From Muribaculaceae bacterium (GTDB lineage: Bacteria; Bacteroidota; Bacteroidia; Bacteroidales; Muribaculaceae), in assembly GCA_029060285.1 (NCBI GenBank), contig JAIDUH010000068.1, forward strand, positions 1 through 47,016: a stretch of DNA of 47,016 nt, in the 5' to 3' direction. The first letter of the stretch is position 1; each line of letters starts with the position of its first letter. The notes under the pieces are model-generated. The model saw only the letters and a program-made list of their open reading frames with translations. It made no database searches and was not told where the DNA came from. The position numbers and the translations under genes were made by a program. Of this stretch, positions 23,684-33,232 are shown in pieces.

Positions 23684-26600
23684 CTATTTCTGAATATACT
23701 TCCAGACGCGGGAATGCTGATAAAGGAGATATACAGTGCCTTTTATCGGATTAATGATGCGGAGACCCTGAAGAGTATAGAGGTCGTAAGGTTTTGAAAA
23801 GTCCGGCAGTGAAGATTCATCATAAGCGAGGAAACCGTCGACTCCCGCCGCATCCTTCTTCATCAGCACTACCCTGTCGGCCCTAAACTCCTGACGTGTC
23901 GCACCACTGCGAAGGTCAGCCTGCCAACCAAGACAATACTCTCCCGGAACACGTACAGTGAAATGGATGCCATAAATGTTATCATCGACTAAAGCATCGT
24001 TTATATCGCACCATGCCAGGGATTCGGCAGTGATATCGGCGGTGGGAAGAACACGGCTGTTAAAGAACATATAAGCCGGGGACATTTGGTATAGGGTATT
24101 GTAATGTGCTCCGAAGAAATAATCTCCCTGATCAAGATACACATTACGGTAAATACGTGCATCCGAGATGTTCCCGTCGTTGTTCATGAAGCGGTCGTCC
24201 CATACACCAAGCATAAGGGAAGGGGCTCCTGAATATTTGTCTATACCTTGCTTCACTCCTTCAGATCCGGCAGGAACAGAAAAGTTTTCTACAGTCCAAT
24301 TAAGCGGACGTGCGAAACGTGTTCCTGTCTCTGTTCCTGTTGTAGCGAAATTGTCAGCTTCCACCAGCATCACAGAGGTTATATCATCACCGAAAGCGGA
24401 ATCTTCCGGTCCACCCGGATTCCTCGTGGCAAGCACATCTTCCCAATCTTTTTTCAACTCAAAGTAAAACGGGGCCACCTGATTCTCTTCAAGCTCTTCG
24501 ATCTGTTTACCCGCGTTCTCGGCCAAAGCCAGCATAGCATCGAAGTTTTCTTCGGTAAACCAACCGGAATCAGTACCAATGATTCCGCGTGAATAGACAC
24601 TGTCAGTCAAACCGTTGATCTCAGCTATCAGAGAAGATACATCCTCGCGGTCGCAGCTGGCGAGCCTTAACAACGCCACCTTCATGGCACGGAATTCCTG
24701 GGTATCGCTCCCCTGTGAAAGGTCGGCCTGCCATCCGAGGTAGATATCCCGCTCTCCATCCAGAAAAAACCAAAGTCCATAATAGTCCGAACCACTTTCG
24801 GCACATTGGTTGACACGTTGAAACGCCATGGAAGTTTCAGGCAGGACTGATGTCGGAGCCAGCTTCTCAGAGACGAACATATAGGCTCGGTCAGAGATAT
24901 TGTAGGTCGTATTGTATGTTGCTCCAAAGAAATATAGACCTTGAGGGAGGGTTATTCTCCTGTAGATTCGTGCGTTGGCAAGGTCACCATCAGTATTAGC
25001 CTCACGATCGTTCCAAATGCCGAGACTCAAGGCATCGGAGCCAGCATATCTGTCAAGACCCTGTTTCACTCCATCGAAACCGTTTGGTATGTTGAAATTC
25101 TCTACAGTCCAGTTGGCCGGGCGTCCGAACCGGGCTGTACCCTCCGATCTTTTGAAGCTGCTCCGCTCCACAAGTTTCTCAAGTGTAATGTCCTCATCGC
25201 AGGCTGTAATATCAGAATTTAAGCCCCCTTTATTGACACCGTTACCAAGAAATTCCTTGTATATGCCATTAAGCTCGGTAAAAAGAGAATCAAGCCTTTC
25301 ATCGTCGACATTTCCGACCTGAGCGCGTACGGCCTCCAAGACATCCCTCAGATCATTACAACTCCGGATATCATACTTGCCTGTGTTTGCATAGCTGGCA
25401 TCTACACCCTGAAGGAACCTGTCGATGCTTTCTATGAGAACCGACAGACGCTCCGACATACCCACTTCCGTATTGTCAACAGTTACAGCAAGCACCGGGG
25501 CAATCTTATCGGTATGATCCGAGGGAAGTATGACATGAAGGCCATCGTTCTCAAGGCTAAAATCAATTGGACCATAACCAAGCAGTTTCACTGAGGTGAC
25601 ATTGCCGCTATATGTGTCGGCAAGCTTGGAGAATGATTTGACCACATATTCCGGAGCTTCCGGCCAGCCCATTATGGTAGCGTAGATTATACCGTTTTTC
25701 TGAACGAAACGCACATCTGCGGAACTATAGTTCTGTCCCTCGTTGAAGCCTTGGGCATTCATGGGATTATCGGCCTCCGCAAGAGGACCTTCGCCGAATG
25801 TCTTCCAAGTACGCGTGCCGTAGATGCTCTCGCTATTGATATCCATCCACGCCTTTATGCCGTCAAGCACCGCACGCTCCTTCTCATCGATGGTGCCGTC
25901 CCCCTTGACCGGCACACTGAGGAGAAGGTTACCGTTCTTGCTGACCACATCGACAAGCATCTTGATTACTGTGGCAGCGCTCTTGTAGCGGTTCTCGTTA
26001 TAGACGGCCTGATTGTAATGCCAGTCTCCGATACAGGTACATGTCTGCCAGTACTCATCCTGCATACGGTCTGGAATACCACGCTCCACGTCCCACATCA
26101 TGGCTTCCTTGATATGCGGCTGAAGCTGCTTGCCCGTGACCACCACATTCTGAGTTCCTCCGTTGTTTTTCGCACTATGGTTATAATAGCTTGAAAGGAA
26201 GTCGAGTCCCCACTGTTCGTCACATCCCCAGAACGGGAGAGCCGTATCGTCAAAATATATCATGTCGGGATTATAGTCGTATACGAGCTGGAGCGTACGG
26301 TTCATAAGCTTTTTCTTGTATGCTTCATCGGGTAGGGAGACTCCGTTACCCCAGTCCCACTGACTGTGGATTGTGCCTGAATTATCCCACCCCGAACTAT
26401 GGGTGTGGTTTTGGGCGTAAAGCTCCTGTGGATCGTAACCTTTCCACCATTTCTCCGTTCCGTCAGCGTTAAGCTTATAGCCATCTTCCTTGGTAAGTCT
26501 TCCGTCGAACTGCTGTGAAGGTTCAAGCCATGACCATGCGTGGCTTGCATGGACACTGACACCTAAAGGAAGCCCCGCTTCCCGACAGGCCTCACTCCAT

Positions 26601-27094
26601 TCGCCGACAAGGTCACGCTTAGGACCAATGTTGACAGAATTCCATTCCTGATAAGGACTGTTCCAAAGGTCAAAATTATCATGATGGTTGGCAAGCGTCA
26701 TGAAATAGCGGGCGCCTACGCTTTTATATAGGTCGACTAATTCTTTCGGATTCCAGTTTTCCGCTTTCCATTCGTTGCAAAGGTCCTTAAGTCCGAATTC
26801 CGAAGGATCACCGTAATGGGATTTATGCCAGTTGTACTGTCCTGAACCGGGATAGTACATAAAACGGGCATACCAGTCACCATCTTCAGCCTCACATTGA
26901 GGCCCCCAATGGGCCCAGATGCCGAATTTAGCATCCTTGAACCATTCCGGACATTCCCAGGCAGCCAGACTTTCCCATGATGGTTTAAATGAGCCCACTG
27001 TGTAGGCTTGATCCTGAGTCGGCTTCTCCGCGGATGCGCACACCGTGAAAAAAGCGCATAGAGCCATGGATATGGCTGATTTTGAGTTCTTCAT
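23684..27094 (-). CDS. Exported GH29 alpha-L-fucosidase with two DUF5013-like modules and a sorting-like tail
   Basis: A 1136-residue protein with a signal peptide (to CASAEKP). Residues about 35-520 are a GH29 barrel: KFGIWAHWGPQ, MTLANHHDNFDLWN, LPLGVSVHASHAW, and the nucleophile Asp near 285 in MIYFDDTALPFW, then a small beta domain. Two homologous modules follow, at about 645-808 and 918-1075, each with RFxRPxNWTVENFxxP, GVKQGxDxYxG, YFFGAxYNT and YLGWQADL, resembling DUF5013. The last 40 residues (YDLYTLQGLRI ... GTVYLLYQ) fit a type IX sorting-type tail. It probably removes fucose from host or dietary glycans outside the cell. It is much longer than usual GH29 enzymes and stands alone. 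Confidence 0.85.
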   Translation of the reverse strand: MKNSKSAISMALCAFFTVCASAEKPTQDQAYTVGSFKPSWESLAAWECPEWFKDAKFGIWAHWGPQCEAEDGDWYARFMYYPGSGQYNWHKSHYGDPSEFGLKDLCNEWKAENWNPKELVDLYKSVGARYFMTLANHHDNFDLWNSPYQEWNSVNIGPKRDLVGEWSEACREAGLPLGVSVHASHAWSWLEPSQQFDGRLTKEDGYKLNADGTEKWWKGYDPQELYAQNHTHSSGWDNSGTIHSQWDWGNGVSLPDEAYKKKLMNRTLQLVYDYNPDMIYFDDTALPFWGCDEQWGLDFLSSYYNHSAKNNGGTQNVVVTGKQLQPHIKEAMMWDVERGIPDRMQDEYWQTCTCIGDWHYNQAVYNENRYKSAATVIKMLVDVVSKNGNLLLSVPVKGDGTIDEKERAVLDGIKAWMDINSESIYGTRTWKTFGEGPLAEADNPMNAQGFNEGQNYSSADVRFVQKNGIIYATIMGWPEAPEYVVKSFSKLADTYSGNVTSVKLLGYGPIDFSLENDGLHVILPSDHTDKIAPVLAVTVDNTEVGMSERLSVLIESIDRFLQGVDASYANTGKYDIRSCNDLRDVLEAVRAQVGNVDDERLDSLFTELNGIYKEFLGNGVNKGGLNSDITACDEDITLEKLVERSSFKRSEGTARFGRPANWTVENFNIPNGFDGVKQGLDRYAGSDALSLGIWNDREANTDGDLANARIYRRITLPQGLYFFGATYNTTYNISDRAYMFVSEKLAPTSVLPETSMAFQRVNQCAESGSDYYGLWFFLDGERDIYLGWQADLSQGSDTQEFRAMKVALLRLASCDREDVSSLIAEINGLTDSVYSRGIIGTDSGWFTEENFDAMLALAENAGKQIEELEENQVAPFYFELKKDWEDVLATRNPGGPEDSAFGDDITSVMLVEADNFATTGTETGTRFARPLNWTVENFSVPAGSEGVKQGIDKYSGAPSLMLGVWDDRFMNNDGNISDARIYRNVYLDQGDYFFGAHYNTLYQMSPAYMFFNSRVLPTADITAESLAWCDINDALVDDNIYGIHFTVRVPGEYCLGWQADLRSGATRQEFRADRVVLMKKDAAGVDGFLAYDESSLPDFSKPYDLYTLQGLRIINPIKGTVYLLYQHSRVWKYIQK

Positions 27095-27172
27095 CTTTAT
27101 TGTAAAATATAGTTTCGTGTATTTAGGTTATCTTAATCATCTACTCGTGTCGCAACGCGCCAGAATAATGCA

Positions 27173-27203
27173 CAAAGATATAACTTTTTTCATTGACAAC
27201 AAA
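27173..27203 (-). promoter_or_regulatory. Promoter of the GH29 gene
   Basis: Leftward TTTG (plus CAAA at 27200-27203) and TATCTTTG (plus CAAAGATA at 27173-27180) are 19 bp apart, giving a leader of about 70 nt. Confidence 0.6.
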
Positions 27204-27364
27204 ATTTTTTTGACTTTTCATAGTTGCATAAGTTTAGTCCAAGTCCATAGGACAACCACAGTACATGAATAGACGTTATAATTATAGTCGTCACAGACAT
27301 TGAACAATAAATATTACTCAGTAGTAAGGCCAAAGAGGAAGTTAGGTTGTAATTTTGCATTTCA

Positions 27365-27595
27365 AGAATCAACTCGCTCATCGGGGTCGTCAAGGAGCAG
27401 ATGGGCTCCGATGTCCGCAACGGCGACGTGTTCATCTTCATAGGGAGCAGCCGCAGGCTTATGAAGCTGCTCAATGCCGAGGACGGCGGTATGGTCATGT
27501 ACGTCAAGCGTCTCGAGGCGGGGCGCTTCCGCATACCCGAGTACGACGAGTCAACCAGAAGCTATCCTATGGAATGGCGTGACCTGGTGGTGATT
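27365..27595 (+). pseudogene. IS66 family TnpB (accessory protein) remnant
   Basis: The frame reads RINSLIGVVKEQM, NGDVFIFIGSSRRLMKLL, MVMYVKRLEAGRFRIPEYD and MEWRDLVVI, the core of IS66 ORF2/TnpB (the DVFVF..RSR...KLL......YYKRLE.G.F pattern). The usual first 20 or so residues and the C-terminus are missing, and neither tnpA nor the large tnpC transposase is present. Terminal repeats were not found. It is the main content of the 27204-27772 gap, otherwise without a recognisable gene. Confidence 0.75.
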
Positions 27596-27772
27596 TTAAT
27601 AACTACAAAAACTGAGGTTACGAATTTATATCTTCCAATCCAAACAAAATTGCAGTAATCGGCTAGTATACATGCCTATTCTGCGATCTTTATCAAGTCA
27701 TGTCACTATGGAGTTGAGTGAGTTTAACATGGAATTGTTGGTAAGGCAACCTGAAACTTCAAAAAAATTTAT

Positions 27773-27780
27773 TATCTTTG
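27773..27780 (+). promoter_or_regulatory. -7 box for the TonB receptor/HMA operon
   Basis: TATCTTTG lies 25 nt before the receptor ATG. No TTTG is seen at the -33 position, so activation by a regulator is possible. Confidence 0.5.
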
Positions 27781-27805
27781 CAGACCACAAAAATATGACA
27801 CCTTC

Positions 27806-29857
27806 ATGACACTGAAAAGTATATTGTGTATATATCTGGCAGCAATATTTCCTTCCATAATATGCGCAGACAGTATTTCTGTAGGGATTTCTTCTTTGTC
27901 GGAACCTAACGACACAATTCTCCAGACTCCTTCAGAGCTGAAGGAAATAGTGGTGAATGCCACTCAATCAGGCAGACGGAAACTGAGGACCGGCACCAAT
28001 ACGGAAATCATAACATCGGCAGAACTGAAAAAAGCGGCGTGCTGCAACTTGGGGGAAAGTTTCACGACAAACCCTTCGGTGGATGTGTCGTATACTGACG
28101 CTGCTACAGGTGCTCGCCAGATAAAACTCCTCGGACTTGGAGGACAATACGTGCAAATGCTCACAGAAAACTATCCCAACTTCCGTGGAGCGGCATCAGC
28201 TTACGGACTCGGCTATATGCCGGGACCTTGGATGAGTTCCATTCAGGTCTCAAAAGGGGCAAGCAGTGTGAAAAATGGATATGAGTCAGTGACGGGACAG
28301 ATAAATATAGAGATGCTGAAGCCGCAGAATGACCAGTCGCTATCTATCAACGCTTATGCCAACCAAATGGGGAAGGGTGAATTCAATGCCACGGGCAACC
28401 TCCACTTTGGAGAGCGATGGAAAGGAGGAGTGTTGCTTCACGCTGAAAATTCATTCGCTACCCACGACGGTAACGGAGATTCCTTTATTGATGCGCCAAA
28501 AATCCGGCAGTTGTCAGGGATGACGCGATGGATATATCAAGGCGACCGATATGTGATGCAGGCTGGAGTGAAGATTCTCGACGAACTCCGGGAAAGCGGA
28601 CAAATAGGACATAATACTGAACATTTATTAAATCCCTACACAATCAGCATTGACACCAGAAGATGGGAAGCCTTCACAAAGAACGCCTACATATTCGACC
28701 GGGAAAATTCCGGCAACGTGGCGCTCATCCTATCCGGCTCGCTCCACGACCAGGATTCACGTTACGGGAAGCAGTTCTACAATGTAGACCAAAAGAATAT
28801 CTATGCATCCCTGATGTTTGAACAGACATGGAGAGAGACGCATGCTCTATCGACAGGAATAAGCCTAAACGGGGATTATTATGGCCAGACGATGGACATC
28901 AGCCGGCAATTTTCAGAGGTGAGACACTTAAAGGAGAATGAGACCACACCGGGCGTATACGTACAGTATACCTTCACACCCTCATCAAAATTCACCGGAA
29001 TGGCAGGACTGAGATATGACCATAGTTCTATATATGGATCGATGCTTACACCCCGCCTTCATCTGCGCTGGAACCCTATCGACGAGTTGTCGCTCCACGC
29101 ATCTGCAGGCAAAGGCTACCGCTCCCCTCACCCATATGCTGACAACACCTGGCTTCTCGCATCTGCACGCAGCATATTGATTGACGAAGACCTGCATCAG
29201 GAAGAGGCTTGGAACTTCGGAGGAGGACTAAGCGGGAAATTTCACATTGGCAATGTAGCCTTTGACTGGAACGCAGAGTATTACTATACAAATTTCCTGC
29301 ATCAGACCGTAGTTGACCTCAATATGGATCCTCATGCCGCGCACATCCTGGATCTCACAGGCAAATCCTTTTCACACTCTGCACTTGCTGAACTCTCAAT
29401 GACTCCTATCAGCGAGTTGACATTGACCTTGGCAGGCAAAATGGATGATGTCCGTATCGATTTCGGACGCGGAGTGGAAGCAAAGCCACTTCACTCAAGA
29501 TGGAAAGGGTTGTTCACCGCTTCTTACGCCCCGATGATGGGTTTATGGCAGTTTGACGTATCTCTTGCTATCAACGGAGGCGGGAAAATGCCCGTATCAT
29601 ATGCAGACAAAGGGGGGGAAAATGCATGGGCACGCACATATAAGGCATTTCCTCAATTGAATGCACAAATCACTCGCAATTTCCGACATTGGAGCATATA
29701 TGCAGGGGGTGAAAACCTTACAGGCTACCGGCAGAAGATGCCTGTGATCGGAGCCGGAGATCCTTGGGGCAACAATTTCGATGCGACAATGGTCTATGGA
29801 CCAATTGAAGGAGCTATGATATATGTAGGATTCAGATACAATATTACAAAATATTGA
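27806..29857 (+). CDS. TonB-dependent receptor, probably for a metal
   Basis: A 683-residue outer-membrane receptor with a signal peptide. The TonB box/plug begins with LKEIVVNATQSGRRKLRTGT near residue 46, the plug contains ESFTTNPSVDVSY, ARQIKLLGLGGQYVQML and MSSIQVSKGASSVKNGYES, and the barrel ends VGFRYNITKY. Unlike most Bacteroidetes receptors it lacks a CarboxypepD_reg-like domain, and there is no SusD. A Cys pair (KKAACCNLGES, residues about 74-75) lies in the plug. A Cys-rich HMA protein follows by 40 nt, a pairing typical of copper or related metal handling, so a metal or metallophore is the likely substrate. Confidence 0.88.
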   Translation: MTLKSILCIYLAAIFPSIICADSISVGISSLSEPNDTILQTPSELKEIVVNATQSGRRKLRTGTNTEIITSAELKKAACCNLGESFTTNPSVDVSYTDAATGARQIKLLGLGGQYVQMLTENYPNFRGAASAYGLGYMPGPWMSSIQVSKGASSVKNGYESVTGQINIEMLKPQNDQSLSINAYANQMGKGEFNATGNLHFGERWKGGVLLHAENSFATHDGNGDSFIDAPKIRQLSGMTRWIYQGDRYVMQAGVKILDELRESGQIGHNTEHLLNPYTISIDTRRWEAFTKNAYIFDRENSGNVALILSGSLHDQDSRYGKQFYNVDQKNIYASLMFEQTWRETHALSTGISLNGDYYGQTMDISRQFSEVRHLKENETTPGVYVQYTFTPSSKFTGMAGLRYDHSSIYGSMLTPRLHLRWNPIDELSLHASAGKGYRSPHPYADNTWLLASARSILIDEDLHQEEAWNFGGGLSGKFHIGNVAFDWNAEYYYTNFLHQTVVDLNMDPHAAHILDLTGKSFSHSALAELSMTPISELTLTLAGKMDDVRIDFGRGVEAKPLHSRWKGLFTASYAPMMGLWQFDVSLAINGGGKMPVSYADKGGENAWARTYKAFPQLNAQITRNFRHWSIYAGGENLTGYRQKMPVIGAGDPWGNNFDATMVYGPIEGAMIYVGFRYNITKY

Positions 29858-29897
29858 GCGTTAATCAAACATATAAACATCCACACCACAAAAGAAT

Positions 29898-30305
29898 ATG
29901 AAGAAATTAATATACGCAGCCGCAATGGCAGCTTTACTTGCTTCCAGTGCATTGGCTGAGACAAAACAAGCAGTCTACACTGTCAATCCGCAGATGAGTT
30001 GCCAAAACTGTGAGAACAAGATCAAATCAAACCTTCGTTTTGAGAAAGGGATAAAGAAGATTGAGACTTCACTCAATGATCAGACAGTCACAGTGACTTA
30101 CGATGACACCAAGACCGACTCTGAGAAAATCATTGCCGGATTCAAGAAAGTAGGTTACACGGCTGTCGCCGCAGATGGCAAATGTGCTGAGAAGAAGGAT
30201 TGTTCTGCAAAAAAAGAATGCTGCAAAGCCTCCAAATGTGAAAAAAAGGAGGAAGGGAAATGCGAAAACAAGTGTGATAATCACTGCAAAGGACATAATA
30301 AATAA
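29898..30305 (+). CDS. Exported heavy-metal-associated (HMA) protein with Cys-rich tail
   Basis: A 135-residue periplasmic protein with a signal peptide (to SALAE). Residues about 24-95 are an HMA ferredoxin-like domain with the metal site MSCQNCENK (CxxC) and the YDD..T...I..GFKKVGY end. The last 40 residues hold many Cys and Lys, in forms such as KKDCS, KECCK, SKCEKK, GKCENKC and NHCKGH, a metallothionein-like chelating tail. It probably takes up or buffers copper (or another soft metal) on the periplasmic side of the receptor at 27806. It is followed by a strong hairpin. Confidence 0.88.
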   Translation: MKKLIYAAAMAALLASSALAETKQAVYTVNPQMSCQNCENKIKSNLRFEKGIKKIETSLNDQTVTVTYDDTKTDSEKIIAGFKKVGYTAVAADGKCAEKKDCSAKKECCKASKCEKKEEGKCENKCDNHCKGHNK

Positions 30306-30308
30306 TTT

Positions 30309-30345
30309 TTTAGAGCCTGTCTCATTTTTTGAGATGGGCTCTAAA
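30309..30345. terminator. Long hairpin between the HMA gene and tex
   Basis: TTTAGAGCC, TG and TCTCA (30309-30324) pair with TGAGA, TG and GGCTCTAAA (30330-30345), 16 bp including two G-T pairs, around a T-rich loop. It probably terminates the metal operon. It also overlaps an upstream start that could have been chosen for tex, supporting ATG 30359. Confidence 0.7.
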
Positions 30346-30358
30346 TAAAGCAGATATA

Positions 30359-32527
30359 ATGGAGAAAGAGGATATCATATTGAAGGGTGTTGCGGCAAAG
30401 ACCGGGCTGCCGCAAAAAGGGGTGGCAGCGGTCATAAAGCTGCTTGATGATGGTGCCACCGTACCTTTCATAAGCCGTTACCGCAAGGAACTGACCGGGA
30501 GTATGGATGAAGTGGCTGTACGCGCAGTTGAGGCTGCCCTCAAGTCGCAACGTGAGCTCGAGGCGCGCCGGGACTTCATCCGCGAAGCGATAGCCAATGC
30601 CGATGCCCTTGATGCCAAGACTGCCGAACTTCTTGACAAGGCTTCTTCGATGACAGAATTGGAGGATATCTACGCTCCATATAAACCTAAGAAACGTACC
30701 CGAGCCACGATTGCCCGCGAGAAAGGACTCGAACCTCTCGCTAAACTGATAATGTCAGGGCGACCTGAAGACTGCAGTGAGGCTGCACGTCGGTTTGTCG
30801 GGAAAAACGAAGTCAAAGATACTCAGGAGGCTCTTGCCGGGGCTTCGGATATAATTGCTGAGTGGGCATCTGAATCTCCCCGACTCAGAAATATTACACG
30901 CAATCATTACCAGCGGGCAGCCTCAATTGCCTGCACTCCCACAAAAGGCAAGGACGAGGAACTGAAAGCATCTCCGTTTGCACAATATGCTGACTTCTCT
31001 CAGAGTGTAAGGCGAATGCCATCTCATCAATACCTGGCCCTGCGGAGGGCTGAGACAGAAGGTCTCGTAAAGGTGAAATACGAGTTGCCGGAAAAAGGTG
31101 CGGAATTGCGTGATAAACTGATGGACAACTTCGGTCCGCATTACGCATCGAGAGAGTGTTCTGACATAATCGACGCTGCAGTGGAAGATGCTGCGAAAAG
31201 ACTTCTATGCCCATCTGTAGAGACTGAAGTGTCAGCTTCATTGAAAGATGAGGCCGATAAGGTGGCAATTGACATATTTGCCGGCAATCTGCGCCAACTT
31301 CTTCTCGGTGCGCCGTTAAAAGGGCATCGCATTCTTGCGATAGATCCCGGCTACAGAACAGGATGCAAAGTTGTAGCTCTTGACCAGCAAGGCAATCTTC
31401 TTGCCGATTCTGTGATATACCCGGTGCCTCCACGCAATGACTTCGATGGAGCTCACAAGACAATCGAGCTGCTTATGAATAGGCATCACCTTGACACTGT
31501 GGCAATCGGCAATGGCACGGCATCGCGCGAGACCGAAAAATTCGTAAAAGGAAGCGGTCTTGTGCCTGACAAGGCAGTCTATATTGTCAGCGAAAATGGC
31601 GCGTCAGTATATTCTGCTTCAGAGGTGGCACGGAAAGAGTTTCCCGATAAGGATGTCACTGTCCGAGGAGCCGTCTCCATAGGTCGTCGTCTTATCGACC
31701 CATTGGCTGAACTCGTAAAGATTGATCCTAAATCGATTGGAGTAGGTCAATATCAACATGATGTAGACCAAGCCAAGCTCAAAGATATGCTCGACTACAC
31801 TGTCATGAGCTGCGTGAATGCAGTGGGTGTGGATGTAAACACTGCCAGCGAACAACTTCTATCATACGTGTCAGGAATAGGTCCGGCACTTGCGAAAAAC
31901 ATTGTAGCCTACCGGACTGCCAACGGGGATTTCCGGACCCGAAAGGAATTGAAAAAAGTGCCTCGCCTTGGCGACAAGGCATTCGAGCTAAGCGCTGGAT
32001 TCCTGCGGATTCCCGGTGGTGACGAACCTCTTGACAACACCGGCATACATCCGGAGAGCTACGGACTGGTCAAGGAGATGGCAAAGAGCATACGCCACGA
32101 CGTGTCGGAACTTCCTGCACACGCAGAACTCCTCGACAGCATCGATGTAAAAGCCCTTGCCGACAAGGGAATCGGTGGATTAGAGACTATGACAGACATC
32201 ATTTCGGAATTAAAGAAGCCTGGACGAGACCCTCGCACAGATGATGACAACGAGGCTTTCACACCCGGAATCGAAGATTTCGATCACTTAGAGGAAGGAA
32301 TGGTGCTTCCGGGCATCGTCAACAATATCACCGCTTTCGGAGCGTTCGTGAATCTCGGCATAAAAGAAAACGGACTTCTTCATATCTCACGGATATCAAA
32401 GAGGCGCATATCTTCCGTAGGAGAAATACTGAAGCTCGGCCAGCGCATTGAGGTCAAGGTAATCGACATCGACCGAACACGCAAACGCATTGGTCTGGAA
32501 TTAATGACAGAACCCCTTAAAAAATAG
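30359..32527 (+). CDS. tex: Tex-family RNA-binding transcription accessory protein
   Basis: A 722-residue protein with the full Tex layout: N-terminal helical Tex_N region (IILKGVAAKTGLPQKGVAA, TVPFISRYRKELTGSMDE), a YqgF-like RNase H fold (HRILAIDPGYRTGCKVVAL), a helix-hairpin-helix block (YVSGIGPALAKNIVAYR, VPRLGDKAFELSAGFLRI), and a C-terminal S1 domain (GMVLPGIVNNITAFGAFVNL, GLLHISRIS, VIDIDRTRKRIGLEL). Tex binds RNA and helps transcription or RNA decay. ATG 30359 matches the family's usual N-terminus (MEKEDIILKG); a longer frame starts in the hairpin upstream. A nitroreductase gene follows after 5 nt. Confidence 0.93.
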   Translation: MEKEDIILKGVAAKTGLPQKGVAAVIKLLDDGATVPFISRYRKELTGSMDEVAVRAVEAALKSQRELEARRDFIREAIANADALDAKTAELLDKASSMTELEDIYAPYKPKKRTRATIAREKGLEPLAKLIMSGRPEDCSEAARRFVGKNEVKDTQEALAGASDIIAEWASESPRLRNITRNHYQRAASIACTPTKGKDEELKASPFAQYADFSQSVRRMPSHQYLALRRAETEGLVKVKYELPEKGAELRDKLMDNFGPHYASRECSDIIDAAVEDAAKRLLCPSVETEVSASLKDEADKVAIDIFAGNLRQLLLGAPLKGHRILAIDPGYRTGCKVVALDQQGNLLADSVIYPVPPRNDFDGAHKTIELLMNRHHLDTVAIGNGTASRETEKFVKGSGLVPDKAVYIVSENGASVYSASEVARKEFPDKDVTVRGAVSIGRRLIDPLAELVKIDPKSIGVGQYQHDVDQAKLKDMLDYTVMSCVNAVGVDVNTASEQLLSYVSGIGPALAKNIVAYRTANGDFRTRKELKKVPRLGDKAFELSAGFLRIPGGDEPLDNTGIHPESYGLVKEMAKSIRHDVSELPAHAELLDSIDVKALADKGIGGLETMTDIISELKKPGRDPRTDDDNEAFTPGIEDFDHLEEGMVLPGIVNNITAFGAFVNLGIKENGLLHISRISKRRISSVGEILKLGQRIEVKVIDIDRTRKRIGLELMTEPLKK

Positions 32528-32532
32528 AACTT

Positions 32533-33219
32533 ATGACAGAACTTGAAGCCCTGCGCGAGCGGCATTCAGTAAGAAAATATCAGGACCGACCGCTTGATGA
32601 AAGCGCCGTCAAGGCCCTGCAGGAAGAAATCTTGATACTGAACCGCGAAGGGAATCTACACATGCAGTTGGTGCTCAACGAGAGAAAAGCATTCAAGGGT
32701 TTTCTCTCATATGGGTCATTCTCCAATGTATCAAACTATATTATGATAGTCGGAAAGAAGTCCGACTCTCTGGAATACAGAGCGGGATACTATGGGGAGA
32801 AGCTTGTGCTTTACGCTCAGAGCATCGGTCTCAACACCTGCTTTGTAGGCTTGACCTACAAGAAGATAGAGGGAGCCTTTGAAGTTGGCAAGGATGAAAA
32901 GATATTGCTTTGCATTGCCATTGGCTACGGAGAGGCAGACGGTTACAGAAATCACAAAATCAAACGACCGGACCAAGTAAGCAATGTAACTCCTGACTCT
33001 CCTGAATGGTTTAAGAAAGGCGTGGAGGCTGCCCTGCTGGCTCCGACTGCCATAAACCAACAGAAGTTTTATTTTGAGTACATACCTGAAGATAAAGTAA
33101 AGCCTATCAAGGGATCGTCACTTGCCGGCTACACCAAGATTGATCTTGGCATAGCGATGTATAACTTCGAAATCGGAGCCGGACGTGACAATTTCAACTG
33201 GATTGACTCGCCTCTATAA
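32533..33219 (+). CDS. Nitroreductase family protein, TM1586-like
   Basis: A 228-residue FMN oxidoreductase. It starts LEALRERHSVRKYQDRPLDE, the conserved N-terminal FMN-phosphate-binding block, and has VLYAQSIGLNTCFVGLTY, LCIAIGYGEADG, then AALLAPTAINQQKFYFEY and a late DLGIAMYNFEIGAG. The order with a second half-domain repeat fits the TM1586-type nitroreductases (putative PF14512), which lack an assigned substrate. It is 5 nt after tex, so it is probably co-transcribed. Confidence 0.85.
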   Translation: MTELEALRERHSVRKYQDRPLDESAVKALQEEILILNREGNLHMQLVLNERKAFKGFLSYGSFSNVSNYIMIVGKKSDSLEYRAGYYGEKLVLYAQSIGLNTCFVGLTYKKIEGAFEVGKDEKILLCIAIGYGEADGYRNHKIKRPDQVSNVTPDSPEWFKKGVEAALLAPTAINQQKFYFEYIPEDKVKPIKGSSLAGYTKIDLGIAMYNFEIGAGRDNFNWIDSPL

Positions 33220-33232
33220 CCGAATCAATATT

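Noticed and set aside
30329-30358. Ten-residue extension of Tex
   Set aside because: It starts inside the long hairpin 30309-30345, and the family N-terminus matches ATG 30359.
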